Below the pieces are notes generated by a model. That model saw only the letters and a list, made by a program, of their open reading frames with translations, ran no database searches and was not told the DNA's origin. From Prado023 sp963774745 (GTDB lineage Bacteria > Actinomycetota > Actinomycetes > S36-B12 > CAIYMF01), in contig CAVZGE010000011.1 of the NCBI GenBank assembly GCA_963774745.1, positions 733,438 through 797,437 on the forward strand: DNA of 64,000 nt, written 5' to 3'. Below, piece after piece: positions 8,423 through 17,680 of this stretch. The first letter of the stretch is position 1; every line of letters begins with the position of its first letter. Made by a program: the position numbers and the translations under genes.

Positions 8423-11400
8423 CACGTGCCTCCGATCGGTTGGAGGATGACCGAGCCGATCACCTCACGGGTCCATGCTACGAGTGCTGCGTCGATCACC
8501 GGTGCAGCGCCCACGGTGGCCGGCTTGGGCCGTGGCACGAGGACGGTGCGCGTCACCGGCTTGATCTGGGTCCCCGGGTAGAGCCGCTGCAGGCGCAGGG
8601 TGCGCGACTCGGGCAGGTCGACGCCGCCGAAGCGGACGTAGTTGCCGGCCAGCACGATCTCGGCGACCCGGGCCGAGCGCGCCAGCCCGCGCAGCCGGGC
8701 GACGTCCATGAGCCGCTCGACCGGCTCCGGCAGCGGGCCGTACCGGTCGCGCAGCTCGGCGACCACCTCATCGATCGCGGCGTCGTCGCTGGCCGCCGCG
8801 ATCCGGCGGTAGGCCTCCAGGCGCAGCCGCTCGCCGCTGACGTAGTCGTGCGGGATGTGGGCGTCCACCGGCAGCTCGACCTTCACGTCGGCCAGGTCCG
8901 CGCCCGTGTCGCCGCGGTACTCCGCGAGGGCCTCGCCGACCAGCCGGATGTACAGGTCGAAGCCAACATCGGCGATGTGGCCGGACTGCTCGCCGCCGAG
9001 CATGTTCCCCGCCCCGCGGATCTCGAGGTCCTTCATCGCGACGGCCATGCCCGCGCCGAGGTCGGTGTGCGCGGCGATCGTGGCCAGCCGGTCGTGGGCG
9101 GTCTGGGTGAGCGGCTTCTCGGGCGGGTACAGGAAGTAGGCGTACGCGCGCTCGCGGCCACGGCCGACCCGACCGCGCAGCTGGTGCAGCTGGCTCAGGC
9201 CGAACATGTCGGCGCGGTCGACGATCAGGGTGTTCGCGTTGGGGATGTCCAGTCCGGACTCGACGATGGTGGTGGAGACCAGCACGTCGGAGCGCTTCTC
9301 CCAGAAGTCGACGATGATCTGCTCGAGGGTGTGCTCGTTCATCTGGCCGTGGGCGGTGGCGATCCGTGCCTCGGGCACCAGGTCGCGCAGCTTGGCGGCC
9401 ACCCGGTCGATGGACTCCACCCGGTTGTGCACGAAGAACACCTGGCCGTCGCGCAGCAGCTCGCGGCGGATCGCCGCCGAGATCTGCTTCGGGTCGTAGG
9501 CCCCGACGTAGGTCAGGATCGGCAGCCGCTCCTCCGGCGGGGTCAGGATCGTGGACATCTCCCGGATCCCGGTGACCGCCATCTCCAGCGTGCGCGGGAT
9601 CGGCGTGGCCGACATCGTCAGCACGTCGACGTTGGTCCGCAGGGCCTTGATGTGCTCCTTGTGCTCGACGCCGAAGCGCTGCTCCTCGTCGACGATCAGC
9701 AGGCCGAGGTCCTTGAAGCGGGTCTTGGCGCTGAACAGCCGGTGCGTGCCGATCACCACGTCGATCGTGCCGTCGGAGATGCCGTCCAGGACCGCACGGG
9801 CCTCCGCGTCGGTCTGGAACCGGGACAGCGCGGCGACCTTGACGGGGAAGCCGGAGTACCGGTCGGAGAACGTCTGGAAGTGCTGCTGGACCAGCAGCGT
9901 GGTCGGCACCAGGACGGCCACCTGCTTGCCGTCCTGGACCGCCTTGAACGCCGCCCGCACGGCGATCTCGGTCTTCCCGTAGCCGACGTCACCGCAGACC
10001 AGGCGGTCCATCGGGATGGACCGCTCCATGTCGGCCTTGACCTCGTTGATGGTCGAGTCCTGGTCAGGGGTCTCGGTGTAGGCGAAGGCGTCCTCGAGCT
10101 CCCGCTGCCACGGGGTGTCGGGTCCGAACGAGTGCCCGACGGCCTGCTGGCGTGCGGCGTAGAGCTTGACCAGCTCACCGGCGATCTGGCGCACCGCCTT
10201 GCGCGCGCGGGTCTTGGTCTGCTGCCAGTCCGCGCCGCCGAGCCGGTGGACGCTGGGCGCCTCACCGCCGACGTAGCGCGTGACCTGGTCGAGCTGGTCG
10301 GTGGGGACGTAGAGCCGGTCCGGTGGCTGCCCGCGCTTGCTCGGGGCGTACTCCAGGACGAGGTACTCGCGGGTCGCGCCGCCGACCGTGCGCTGGGTCA
10401 TCTCGACGTAGCGGCCGACCCCGTGCTGCTCGTGGACGACGAAGTCCCCGGCGGCCAGCTGCAGCGGATCGACGGTGTTCCGCCGGCGCGAGGGCATCCG
10501 GGCCATGTCCCGGGTGGAGCCCTTCTGGCCGCGGATGTCGGTCTCGGTGACGACCAGCAGCCCGGCGTCGGGCGCGTCCAGCCCGTGGTCGAGTCGGCCG
10601 GTCGTGACGGTGACGACCCCGGAGCCCGGTGGCCACCGGGTGATCCCCGGGACGACGCGGGCCGGCACGTCGGCCGCCCCGAGCTGCTCGGCCAGGCGCT
10701 GCGCCGAGCCGACGCCCGCGGTGACCGCGACAACCCGACGACCGGCCGTGAGCGCCGCCCGCAGGTCACTGACCAGCGCCTTGCCGTCGCCGCGGTAGGC
10801 CGGAGTGGCGCTGATCGTCAGGGCGAGCGCGTCCTGGTCGATCCCCTCGGCGGGTTCCTCCCCGGCGACGGCCATGCCGAACGGGCCGGCGGTCCACCAG
10901 GCGACCCCCAGGTGGTCGGCAGCCTCGCGGACCTCCTCGATGGTCCGGTAGGTCGCGGCCCCCAGGTCGATGGGGGTCTCGTTGCCCACCGCGGCGTTGT
11001 GCCACGAGGCGGCGAGGAACTCGTTGCTCGTGGCCACGAGGTCGTGGGCCTTGGTGCGGACCAGCTCGGGGTCGCAGAGCAGGACGAGCGGGGTGCTGTC
11101 CGGCGAGCCGGCGCGGGCCACGACCTCGACCAGGCTCTCCATGCCGTCGGCCAGGACCGGGGCGAGCGCCTCCATCCCCTCGACGGCGATCCCCTCGGCG
11201 AGCTTGGCGCACATCTCGGTCAGTTGCGGGTGCTTCGCGGCCAGTGCCGCCGCACGCTCGCGCACCGCCGGGGTCAGCAGCAGCTCACGGCAGGGTGGCG
11301 CCCAGAGCCCATGCCGGGCGACCTCCAGCGAGCGCTGGTCGGCCACCCGGAAGTAGCGGATCTCCTCGACGTCGTCGCCCCAGAACTCCACCCGCAGGGG

Positions 11401-11979
11401 ATGCTCCTCGGTGGGCGGGAACACGTCGAGGATCCCGCCGCGGATCGCGAACTGCCCACGCTTCTCGACCAGGTCGGTCGGGGCGTACCCGATCGTGACC
11501 AGGGCCTCGGCGAGCTCCTCGTGGGCGATCTCGTCGCCGGGGCGCACCACCACGGGCTGCAGGTCGCCCAGGCCGGTGACGATCGGCTGCAGCAGCGCGC
11601 GGATCGGGGCCACGACCAGGTCGAGGGCGCCGATCGTCTCATCGTCGGCGTCGGGGTGCGCCAGCCGGCGCAGGACCGCCAGGCGCCGCCCGACGGTGTC
11701 CGAGCTCGGGCTCAGGCGCTCGTGCGGCAGCGTCTCCCACGCGGGCAGCACGGCGACCCGAGCCGCGCCGGTCAGGCTGCTGGCTGCCGCCGCGAGGTCC
11801 TCGGCCTGCCGGGTGGTGGCCGTCACGGCCAGGACCAGGCGGTGCCGGGTCATCCCAGCCGCGAGGAAGGGCACGGCCGCATCCGGGGTGACCACCGACC
11901 CGTGCGGGCCATCGGCCCGGGCAGCGAACGCGAAGGTGGGGTCGAGCAGAAGCCCACCAAGAAGTCCAGAGAGATCCAT
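8422..11979 (-). CDS. mfd: transcription-repair coupling factor Mfd
   Basis: ATP-driven translocase that removes RNA polymerase stalled at DNA damage and recruits UvrA. The predicted protein is 1,185 residues, in the family range. Order of parts: a UvrB-like N-terminal region, the RNA-polymerase-interacting domain (GDFVVHEQHGVGRYVEM), the RecG-like motor with Walker A GDVGYGKTEIA and the DEEQRFG box. Helicase motif VI follows (QLRGRVGRGRERAYAY), then the TRCF C-terminal domain. ATG 11979 is preferred because a G-rich site lies five bases ahead; a second ATG at 11991 is possible. The gene is transcribed into the lipoprotein, mazG and eno. Confidence 0.97.
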   Translation of the reverse strand: MDLSGLLGGLLLDPTFAFAARADGPHGSVVTPDAAVPFLAAGMTRHRLVLAVTATTRQAEDLAAAASSLTGAARVAVLPAWETLPHERLSPSSDTVGRRLAVLRRLAHPDADDETIGALDLVVAPIRALLQPIVTGLGDLQPVVVRPGDEIAHEELAEALVTIGYAPTDLVEKRGQFAIRGGILDVFPPTEEHPLRVEFWGDDVEEIRYFRVADQRSLEVARHGLWAPPCRELLLTPAVRERAAALAAKHPQLTEMCAKLAEGIAVEGMEALAPVLADGMESLVEVVARAGSPDSTPLVLLCDPELVRTKAHDLVATSNEFLAASWHNAAVGNETPIDLGAATYRTIEEVREAADHLGVAWWTAGPFGMAVAGEEPAEGIDQDALALTISATPAYRGDGKALVSDLRAALTAGRRVVAVTAGVGSAQRLAEQLGAADVPARVVPGITRWPPGSGVVTVTTGRLDHGLDAPDAGLLVVTETDIRGQKGSTRDMARMPSRRRNTVDPLQLAAGDFVVHEQHGVGRYVEMTQRTVGGATREYLVLEYAPSKRGQPPDRLYVPTDQLDQVTRYVGGEAPSVHRLGGADWQQTKTRARKAVRQIAGELVKLYAARQQAVGHSFGPDTPWQRELEDAFAYTETPDQDSTINEVKADMERSIPMDRLVCGDVGYGKTEIAVRAAFKAVQDGKQVAVLVPTTLLVQQHFQTFSDRYSGFPVKVAALSRFQTDAEARAVLDGISDGTIDVVIGTHRLFSAKTRFKDLGLLIVDEEQRFGVEHKEHIKALRTNVDVLTMSATPIPRTLEMAVTGIREMSTILTPPEERLPILTYVGAYDPKQISAAIRRELLRDGQVFFVHNRVESIDRVAAKLRDLVPEARIATAHGQMNEHTLEQIIVDFWEKRSDVLVSTTIVESGLDIPNANTLIVDRADMFGLSQLHQLRGRVGRGRERAYAYFLYPPEKPLTQTAHDRLATIAAHTDLGAGMAVAMKDLEIRGAGNMLGGEQSGHIADVGFDLYIRLVGEALAEYRGDTGADLADVKVELPVDAHIPHDYVSGERLRLEAYRRIAAASDDAAIDEVVAELRDRYGPLPEPVERLMDVARLRGLARSARVAEIVLAGNYVRFGGVDLPESRTLRLQRLYPGTQIKPVTRTVLVPRPKPATVGAAPVIDAALVAWTREVIGSVILQPIGGT

Positions 11980-12171
11980 GAGAGCCCCCATTCTCCCATC
12001 CGCAGCCCGCGCCCCACGCCCCACGCCCCACGCCCCAGCCCCCACCACGCGAACTCTCCACTTGGACGCGGACTCCTCCCGTTCGGGATTGGAGAGTGCG
12101 ACGTGAAGTGGAGAGTTGGCCGGGGAATCGCGGGTGGGGGCGGGTGGGATGGCCGCGGGGTCGGGCCGGGG
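11980..12171. repeat. intergenic region with heptamer repeat and 12-bp inverted repeat
   Basis: Upstream of mfd. It holds three copies of ACGCCCC in a row near 12015-12036, and a perfect 12-bp inverted repeat, AACTCTCCACTT at 12052-12063 with its complement at 12106-12117. A third partial GGAGAGT lies at 12091. The arms are 42 bases apart, too far for a standard terminator, so a binding site or a small palindromic repeat are alternatives. No gene is seen. Confidence 0.6.
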
Positions 12172-12960
12172 TCAGCGCCAGCTGGTGGTGAACGCCGCGG
12201 CCAGCGCGGGGTGGCAGATCAGGACCGGGCCGGCCTTCGGGGGCATCCGGTTGAACGGCTGCTCGGGGCCCAGCGCGACCAGCCCGGCAGCCAGGGCACA
12301 GGCGTGCGGTGCTGCGAGGTCCCACTCGTTGAGTCCCCCGGGATGCAGGTAGGCCTCGGCCCGCCCGGCCATCACCTCGCCGAGCTTCGCCCCCACGGAC
12401 CCGACGTTGGCCGCCTCGATCCCATGTGCGGTGACCCCCGCTGCAGCCAGGTCGGCCGAGACGTCCTCGAGGAGCCGGCTCAGGCCCGCCGGCGGCCGGG
12501 ATCGCGAGACCACGATCCGCAGCGCCCGATCGGTCGGCAACGCCCGCACGGGAGGCGGCTGGTCGGTTCGCCACAGCTCACCGAGCGCGGGCACGTCCAC
12601 GACGGCATCGGTGAGGGCCCCCACCGCCCCCGCGCTGCGCTGCCAGAGCGCCACGTGCACGGCGAAGTCGGTCCGGCCCTGGCCGTACTCATCGGTGCCG
12701 TCCAGCGGGTCGATGATCCAGACCCGGTCGGCGGCCAGCCGGGCCTCGGAGTCGGTCGCCTCCTCGGAGAGCACGGCATCCCCGGGTCGTTCGGCCGTCA
12801 GCCGGTCGGAGAGGATCTGCTGGGCCAGGCGGTCACCGGCGTCCATCAGCTCCCGCCGGCGCACCTCGTCCTCGACCGGACCGAAGCGGGCGCGCAGGTC
12901 GAGCAGCGCGAGGCCCGCCTCGCGGGCGATCCCGGCGGCGAGCTGAGCATCTGTGGGCAC
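12172..12960 (-). CDS. inositol-monophosphatase/CysQ family phosphatase
   Basis: A magnesium-dependent phosphatase of 262 residues. Metal-binding motifs are visible: the SEEATDS acidic stretch, the central WIIDPLDGTDEYGQG (family DPxDGT) and the C-terminal LNEWDLAAPHACALAAG (family WDxAAP). The best match by pattern is the CysQ-like group acting on 3'-phosphoadenosine 5'-phosphate, but inositol phosphate or fructose-1,6-bisphosphate cannot be excluded. The GTG start at 12960 begins PTDAQLAAGIAREAG. It lies 53 bp after the pth stop. Because pth is frameshifted, the sequence reads as one continuous frame through both genes, which is an artefact. Confidence 0.85.
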   Translation of the reverse strand: MPTDAQLAAGIAREAGLALLDLRARFGPVEDEVRRRELMDAGDRLAQQILSDRLTAERPGDAVLSEEATDSEARLAADRVWIIDPLDGTDEYGQGRTDFAVHVALWQRSAGAVGALTDAVVDVPALGELWRTDQPPPVRALPTDRALRIVVSRSRPPAGLSRLLEDVSADLAAAGVTAHGIEAANVGSVGAKLGEVMAGRAEAYLHPGGLNEWDLAAPHACALAAGLVALGPEQPFNRMPPKAGPVLICHPALAAAFTTSWR

Positions 12961-13013
12961 GCGCCGGATCCTACGCACCCACCCACCGCACCGCAGTCGC
13001 GGCCGCATGCAGG

Positions 13014-13605
13014 TCAGCGGTTGAACTGGTTCTGCGCCGGCTCCAGGCCCTGGCGCACCAGCACCTCGGCGGCGTCCACGGCCTCCCCCAGCGAGGAGGT
13101 CCACCTCGGTCCGCTCCGAGCTGGCGAACGGCCTCAGGACGAAGTCGGCCGGATCCTGGCGACCGGGCGGTCGGCCGATCCCCAGGCGGACCCGCAGGAA
13201 GTCACCACTGCCCAGCGACCGCCGCAGCGAGCGCAGCCCGTTGTGACCGTTGTCCCCGCCGCCCAGCTTGATCCGCAGGCCCCCGAGGGGCAGGTCGAGC
13301 TCGTCGTGCAGGACGACCAGGTGCTCGAGGGGAACCTTGTAGAACTCCATCAGGCAGGACACCGGTCCCCCGGACTCGTTCATGAAGCCGCGCGAGCGGG
13401 CCAGGACCACCCGGGTGGCGCCGTGGCCCAGCGGGCCGAGCCGGCCCTCGAACACCTCGGCGCGACAGCGTCGGTGCGTCGACAGGCCCCCTCCCAGGGA
13501 ACCCGCGAGCGCCTCGACCGCCATCGCGCCGATGTTGTGCCGCGTGCCGGCGTACTGCGGGCCGGGGTTGCCCAGCCCGACCACCAACCACGGCGCGTCG
13601 GACAA
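13014..13605 (-). pseudogene. pth: peptidyl-tRNA hydrolase, apparent single-base frameshift
   Basis: Releases tRNA from stalled peptidyl-tRNA. It has VVGLGNPGPQYAGTRHNIG (catalytic histidine in HN), RGFMNESGGPV, and LVVLHDELDLPLGGLRIKLGG with the catalytic aspartate. After VDLLAGG the frame is lost. Removing one C from the run of five at 13085-13089 restores the expected end GEAVDAAEVLVRQGLEPAQN and a stop at 13014. The corrected length is about 196 residues, standard for the family. A homopolymer error is the simplest reading because the gene is essential. Start TTG 13605 has AAGGA about eleven bases ahead. It directly follows rplY, its usual partner. Confidence 0.88.
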
Positions 13606-13625
13606 GCCGGGGTCAGTCCTTCTCG

Positions 13626-14189
13626 TCAGCGGTGCTCAGCAGCCGCGGCAGCCGCATCAGCAGCCTCCTCGCCGGCCTCGCGCGCCTCGATCACGGCGGC
13701 CTGGGCGTCCTCGAGCGCATGCTGGTCCTCGACCGCCTGCTCGAGCGCGGCGCTGGCCGCAGCCTCCGGGTCCTCGCCTGCGGCGATGGCGGCCTCGATC
13801 GCCTCGACGGCGGCGGCGACATCGACGCCGGCCTCCTCCGCAGCGGCCTCCGCGTGGGCGATCGCCTCGGCGGCGGCCGCACGGGCCTTCGCCTCAGCCT
13901 TGCCGATCACGACCAGGTCGACGTGCTCGAGGACCTGGCGGACGACATCGCGCTGGATGTCGCGCGGGGCGCAGACGTAGTCGGCTCCGTCGACCTCGAG
14001 GGCGAGCACGACCCGGGGCTGGCGCAGCGCCTTGGACAGGTCATGGCCGTCAAGGGCGACGTGGACCGGATCCGAGCCGTGGCCGTAGATGACGGCGGGC
14101 ACCATCCCGGTGCGGCGCAGCCGGCGGGCAGCGCCCTTGCCGAAGTCGCTGCGCGGGACGGCGGACATGTGAACCTGGGTGTCAGACAC
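13626..14189 (-). CDS. rplY: 50S ribosomal protein L25 (Ctc form)
   Basis: Binds 5S rRNA. At 187 residues it has the N-terminal L25 domain (FGKGAARRLRRTGMVPAVIYGHG, the RNA-binding face), the C-terminal TL5/Ctc domain (DIQRDVVRQVLEHVDLVVI) and a long Ala/Glu tail typical of actinobacteria. The GTG start at 14189 has GAGGAG eight bases ahead, while the later ATG at 14168 would cut the domain start. The last residues (AAAAAAEHR) may be shifted: the next frame reads LLSTADEKD and stops at 13613, closer to the usual acidic ending. It is followed by pth as in most actinobacteria. Confidence 0.92.
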   Translation of the reverse strand: MSDTQVHMSAVPRSDFGKGAARRLRRTGMVPAVIYGHGSDPVHVALDGHDLSKALRQPRVVLALEVDGADYVCAPRDIQRDVVRQVLEHVDLVVIGKAEAKARAAAAEAIAHAEAAAEEAGVDVAAAVEAIEAAIAAGEDPEAAASAALEQAVEDQHALEDAQAAVIEAREAGEEAADAAAAAAEHR

Positions 14190-14321
14190 GACACGAACTC
14201 CTCAAACGTGGGGTGATGGTCCTTCGGCTGGAGGGAGGACCCGCCACCACGTCGATCACGGCTGCCGCAACGTCGCACGCAGCGGGGCACCCTCGCCGAG
14301 GAATGCACAGGAGTCTACCGT

Positions 14322-14375
14322 CGGCGGGACCCCCGAACCAAACGCGGGAGTCCCCCGTCCGGGCCGGTCCCGCCG
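14322..14375 (-). terminator. possible terminator after prs
   Basis: A 10-bp stem (CGGCGGGACC at 14322-14331 with its complement at 14366-14375) enclosing a smaller hairpin lies just past the prs stop. It is in the right place for a prs terminator but has no T-run and a long loop, so support is moderate. The remaining bases to 14190 hold the rplY leader. Confidence 0.4.
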
Positions 14376-14379
14376 ATCC

Positions 14380-15369
14380 TCAGTGCGCGGTGTCGCCGTT
14401 CGGCGTCGGGTCGAACATCCGCGTCACCGAGCCGTCGGTGAAGACCTCCTTGATGGCCGTGGCCAGCAGGGGGGCGATCGACAGGACCGTGAGCTTGTCC
14501 AGGTCGGCGGTGATCGGCAGGGTGTCGGTGACGACGACCTCGGAGATCGGCGAGTCGGCCAGCCGCTGGACCGCGGGGTCGGACAGGATCCCGTGCGTCG
14601 CCGCGACCACGACCTCCTTGGCTCCCTGCTCCAGCAGCGTCTCGGCCGCCTTCACGATCGTGCCGCCGGTGTCGATCATGTCGTCCACGACGACGCAGAC
14701 ACGGCCCTTGACGTCGCCGACCACCTCGAGCACCTTGACCTGGTTGGGGACGTCCGGGTCCCGGCGCTTGTGGATGATCGCCAGCGGCGCTCCCAGCACG
14801 TCCGTCCAGCGCTCGGCAACGCGCACTCGCCCGGCGTCCGGGGACACCACCGTGATCCGCTCGCCGGCGAGGCGGGCCTGGATGTGGTCGGCGAGCAGGG
14901 GCAGGGCGAACAGGTGGTCGACGGGTCCGTCGAAGAAGCCCTGGATCTGGGCGGTGTGCAGGTCGACGGAGATCAGGCGGTCAGCACCGGCGGTCTTGAA
15001 CAGGTCGGCGATCAGTCGGGCGCTGATCGGCTCGCGCCCGCGGTGCTTCTTGTCCTGGCGCGCGTACCCGTAGAAGGGCAGCACGACCGTGATCCGCTTG
15101 GCCGAGGCGCGCTTGAGCGCGTCGACCATGATCAGCTGCTCCATGATCCACTTGTTGATCGGCGCCGTGTGGGCCTGCAGCACGAACGCGTCGGCCCCGC
15201 GCACCGAGTCCTCGAAGCGCACGAAGATCTCGCCGTTGGCGAAGTCGTAGGCCGAGGTCGGGGTCAGGGTCACATCCAGCTCGGCCGCAACCGCCTCGGC
15301 CAGCGCTGGATGACTGCGCCCGCTGAAGAGCATGAGGTGCTTCTTGGGCTTGTGGGTCATCCGGGCCAT
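14380..15369 (-). CDS. prs: ribose-phosphate pyrophosphokinase (PRPP synthase)
   Basis: Makes phosphoribosyl pyrophosphate from ribose 5-phosphate and ATP for nucleotide, histidine and tryptophan synthesis. A full-length 329-residue class I enzyme. It has the N-terminal LMLFSGRSHPALAEAVA, the FANGEIFVRFEDSVRGAD and YGYARQDKKHRGREPIS (ATP-loop) segments, and the PRPP-binding site VVVDDMIDTGGT. The ATG at 15369 has AGGAGG seven bases ahead. In many actinobacteria glmU, prs and rplY are adjacent, as here, although tdk is inserted between glmU and prs. Confidence 0.96.
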   Translation of the reverse strand: MARMTHKPKKHLMLFSGRSHPALAEAVAAELDVTLTPTSAYDFANGEIFVRFEDSVRGADAFVLQAHTAPINKWIMEQLIMVDALKRASAKRITVVLPFYGYARQDKKHRGREPISARLIADLFKTAGADRLISVDLHTAQIQGFFDGPVDHLFALPLLADHIQARLAGERITVVSPDAGRVRVAERWTDVLGAPLAIIHKRRDPDVPNQVKVLEVVGDVKGRVCVVVDDMIDTGGTIVKAAETLLEQGAKEVVVAATHGILSDPAVQRLADSPISEVVVTDTLPITADLDKLTVLSIAPLLATAIKEVFTDGSVTRMFDPTPNGDTAH

Positions 15370-15393
15370 GTGCGTCCTCCTGGAGGGGGGCGG

Positions 15394-16044
15394 TCAACGG
15401 GGCACATCGTTGCCGATGGCCGGGGCGTGCGCGACACCGCCCCCGTTGTTGGCGGCCGCATCACCGAGGCGGACCCGCCAGCACCGGTAGCACATGGGGT
15501 CGTAGGTGACCTTCTGGGTGCCCCCGGCGCGGGCGACGTCGCCGATGACGACGGTGTCGCCGGTCGCGGTCAGCCGGCCGTCGACGAAGCGGGCGTTGAT
15601 CACCGCCGGGCGCTCACACGCGGCGCACCGGGGCTCGATGGCCATCGGCGCGACCTTGTCGGCCAGCTCGAGCAGTCGGCGGGCACCCTCGAACAGGGCG
15701 GAGGAGAAGTCCGTGCGCAGGCCGAAGCAGATGACCTCGGTGCCGGCCGCGCTCATGGCCGCCAGGACATCGACGTCGCCGGTCGTCAGGAACTGGGCCT
15801 CGTCGATGACCACCGTGTTCGCGCCGTTGAACAGCTCGGGACGGACGGTGCCCGGGAGCAGCTGGATCGCCTGGGCGGTCATCCCGGTGCGCGAGGTCAC
15901 CGTGTCGGTGGAGCGGTCCATGGTGGTGGCCAGCACGGCGCGGTTCGGGTGCGAGGCGGCGTCGGGGCGGTTCTTCTCGTGGGCGGTCATCAGGGCGAAG
16001 GCCGACTTGCCCGACCCCATCACGCCGAAGTGGAACGCGAGCAC
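15394..16044 (-). CDS. tdk: thymidine kinase (type II)
   Basis: Phosphorylates thymidine in nucleotide salvage. The 216-residue protein has the P-loop GVMGSGKSAFAL at the very N-terminus, the Walker B VVIDEAQFL near residue 80, and a zinc site made of CAAC and CYRC. These are the features of the TK1-like bacterial family. The GTG start at 16044 lies four bases past the repaired glmU stop, so the two genes are probably translated together. A tdk between glmU and prs is not the usual arrangement I would expect in actinobacteria. Confidence 0.9.
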   Translation of the reverse strand: MLAFHFGVMGSGKSAFALMTAHEKNRPDAASHPNRAVLATTMDRSTDTVTSRTGMTAQAIQLLPGTVRPELFNGANTVVIDEAQFLTTGDVDVLAAMSAAGTEVICFGLRTDFSSALFEGARRLLELADKVAPMAIEPRCAACERPAVINARFVDGRLTATGDTVVIGDVARAGGTQKVTYDPMCYRCWRVRLGDAAANNGGGVAHAPAIGNDVPR

Positions 16045-16047
16045 GCC

Positions 16048-17510
16048 TCACTCCTGCCCGGTCGTGGCTGCGTCCGGCCCCACCGCGGCCGCAGCCGCCC
16101 GGGCGGAGGCGGTGCCCTCCCGGCGGGCCATGCCACCCACCCCGCGATCGTGCGCTGGCGGGCCCGGCCCAGGCCCAGGGCCCCGGGTGGGACGTCCTCG
16201 GTGATGACCGACCCGGCCGCGGTGTAGGCCCCGTCGCCGATCGTCACCGGCGCGACGAGCATCGTGTCCGAGCCGATCCGGACCTGGTCGCCGACGACGG
16301 TGGCGTGCTTGGCCACCCCGTCGTAGTTCACGAACACGGTCGCCGCACCGATGTTGGAGCCCTCGCCGATCGTGGCATCGCCCACGTAGGACAGGTGCGG
16401 AACCTTCGACCCCGCGCCCACCACCGAGTTCTTGATCTCCACGTACGCCCCGGCCTTGGCCTTGGGACCAAGCACGGTCCCGGGACGCAGGAACGTGAAC
16501 GGCCCCACCTGGGCGCCCGCGCCGATCCGCGCCGACGTGGCATGCGTGCGGACCACGTGGGCACCGTCCCCCACCTCGCAGTCGACCAGCAGCGTGTCCG
16601 GGCCGACGACGGCGTCCTGGCCCACGGTGGTCGCCCCGCGCAGCAGCGTCCCCGGCTCGAGGGTCGCATCCTGGCCCAGCTCGACGGTGACGTCCACCCA
16701 GGTCGTGGCCGGATCCACCACCGTGACCCCGGCGCGCATCCAGCCCTCCACGACCCGGCGGTTGAGCTCGCGGCGCATGGCGGCCAGCTGCACGCGGTCG
16801 TTGACCCCCTCGGTCTGCCAGACGTCGTCGGTCACGAGCGCCGCGACGCGCCCGCCAGCAGCGCGAGCCAGGGCCAGCACGTCGGTCAGGTAGAGCTCGC
16901 CCTGGTCGTTGTCGGGGCGCAGCTGGGCCAGGGCCTCGACCAGAACGCGGCCGTCGAAGGCGTAGATGCCGGAGTTGATCTCGTCGATCGCCAGCTGGTC
17001 GGCGGTGGCGTCGCGGTGCTCGACGATGCCGGCCACGGAGCCGTCCTCGGCGCGCACGATGCGGCCGTACCCGGTGGGGTCGGCGACCCGGGCCGTCAGG
17101 ACGGTGACGGCGTTGCCGGCGCCCTCGTGCTGGGCGACCAGCTCGGCCAGGGTCATCCCGGTCAGCAGTGGGACGTCGCCGTAGGTGACGACGACCGTCC
17201 CCCCGGTGACGTCGCCGGCAGATCCCAGGGCGCACTGCACGGCGTGCCCGGTGCCCAGCTGCTCGTCCTGCACCGCGGTGCGCACATGCGGGGCGGCGGC
17301 GGCCAGGTGCCCGGCCACGGCCTCACGACCATGGCCGATGACCACCACGAGCCGATCGGCGGCCAGGACGTCGGCGGCGGCCACCGCATGACCGACGAGG
17401 CTGCGCCCGCCGATCTCGTGGAGCACCTTCGGGGTGGCTGAGCGCATCCGCTTGCCCTCGCCGGCGGCAAGGACGATGACAGCGCTGACGTGGGCTGCGG
17501 AGTCGGTCAC
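16048..17510 (-). pseudogene. glmU: bifunctional GlmU, apparent frameshift near the C-terminus
   Basis: Makes UDP-N-acetylglucosamine for peptidoglycan: acetylates glucosamine 1-phosphate and adds UMP. The N-terminal uridylyltransferase has VIVLAAGEGKRMRSATPKVLH and TYGDVPLLTG. The C-terminal left-handed beta helix has the hexapeptide repeats and the active-site stretch PHLSYVGDATIGEGSNIGA. Just after RARQRTIAGWVA, near base 16131, the expected frame shifts and continues as MARREGTASARAAAA to a stop at 16048. The 1,463-bp span is one base short of whole codons. Because everything catalytic precedes the break, even the literal sequence could make an active enzyme with a different tail. Start GTG 17510. 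Confidence 0.9.
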
Positions 17511-17561
17511 AGGTCATCCTTCGAGGAGTCGCGGCCGGCTCGGACAGCCCGACCCGGGGTG

Positions 17562-17632
17562 CTCCCGGTGAGGGACTCGAACCCCCATTGAGTGCTCCAA
17601 AGGCACCTGTCCTGCCGTTGAACGAACCGGGA
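17562..17632 (-). tRNA. tRNA-Gln (anticodon UUG)
   Basis: A 71-nt cloverleaf. The acceptor is TCCCGGT/ACCGGGA with discriminator G, the D-stem GTTC/GGAC, and the anticodon loop CTTTGGA on stem GGTGC/GCACT, giving anticodon UUG. The T-arm has loop TTCGAGT. CCA is not encoded. It sits between glmU and the regulator pair. Confidence 0.93.
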
Positions 17633-17680
17633 TCGGCGGTGGTGGAAGGATACGCCCCGGCCCGGGGGTCACAATGGAGC

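Noticed and set aside
12011..12038. CRISPR or VNTR locus at the ACGCCCC repeats
   Set aside because: Three 7-bp units only, no spacers; simple low-complexity DNA.
12172..13605. A single 477-residue protein joining peptidyl-tRNA hydrolase to a monophosphatase
   Set aside because: The join is produced by a one-base shift at a C-run; correcting it gives two normal, separate genes.
8440..13980. A 1,846-residue open frame on the plus strand opposite mfd, pth and rplY
   Set aside because: It has no domain or family character, is rich in Arg, Gly, Asp and His as expected for the antisense of a high-GC gene, and the opposite strand holds well-known proteins.
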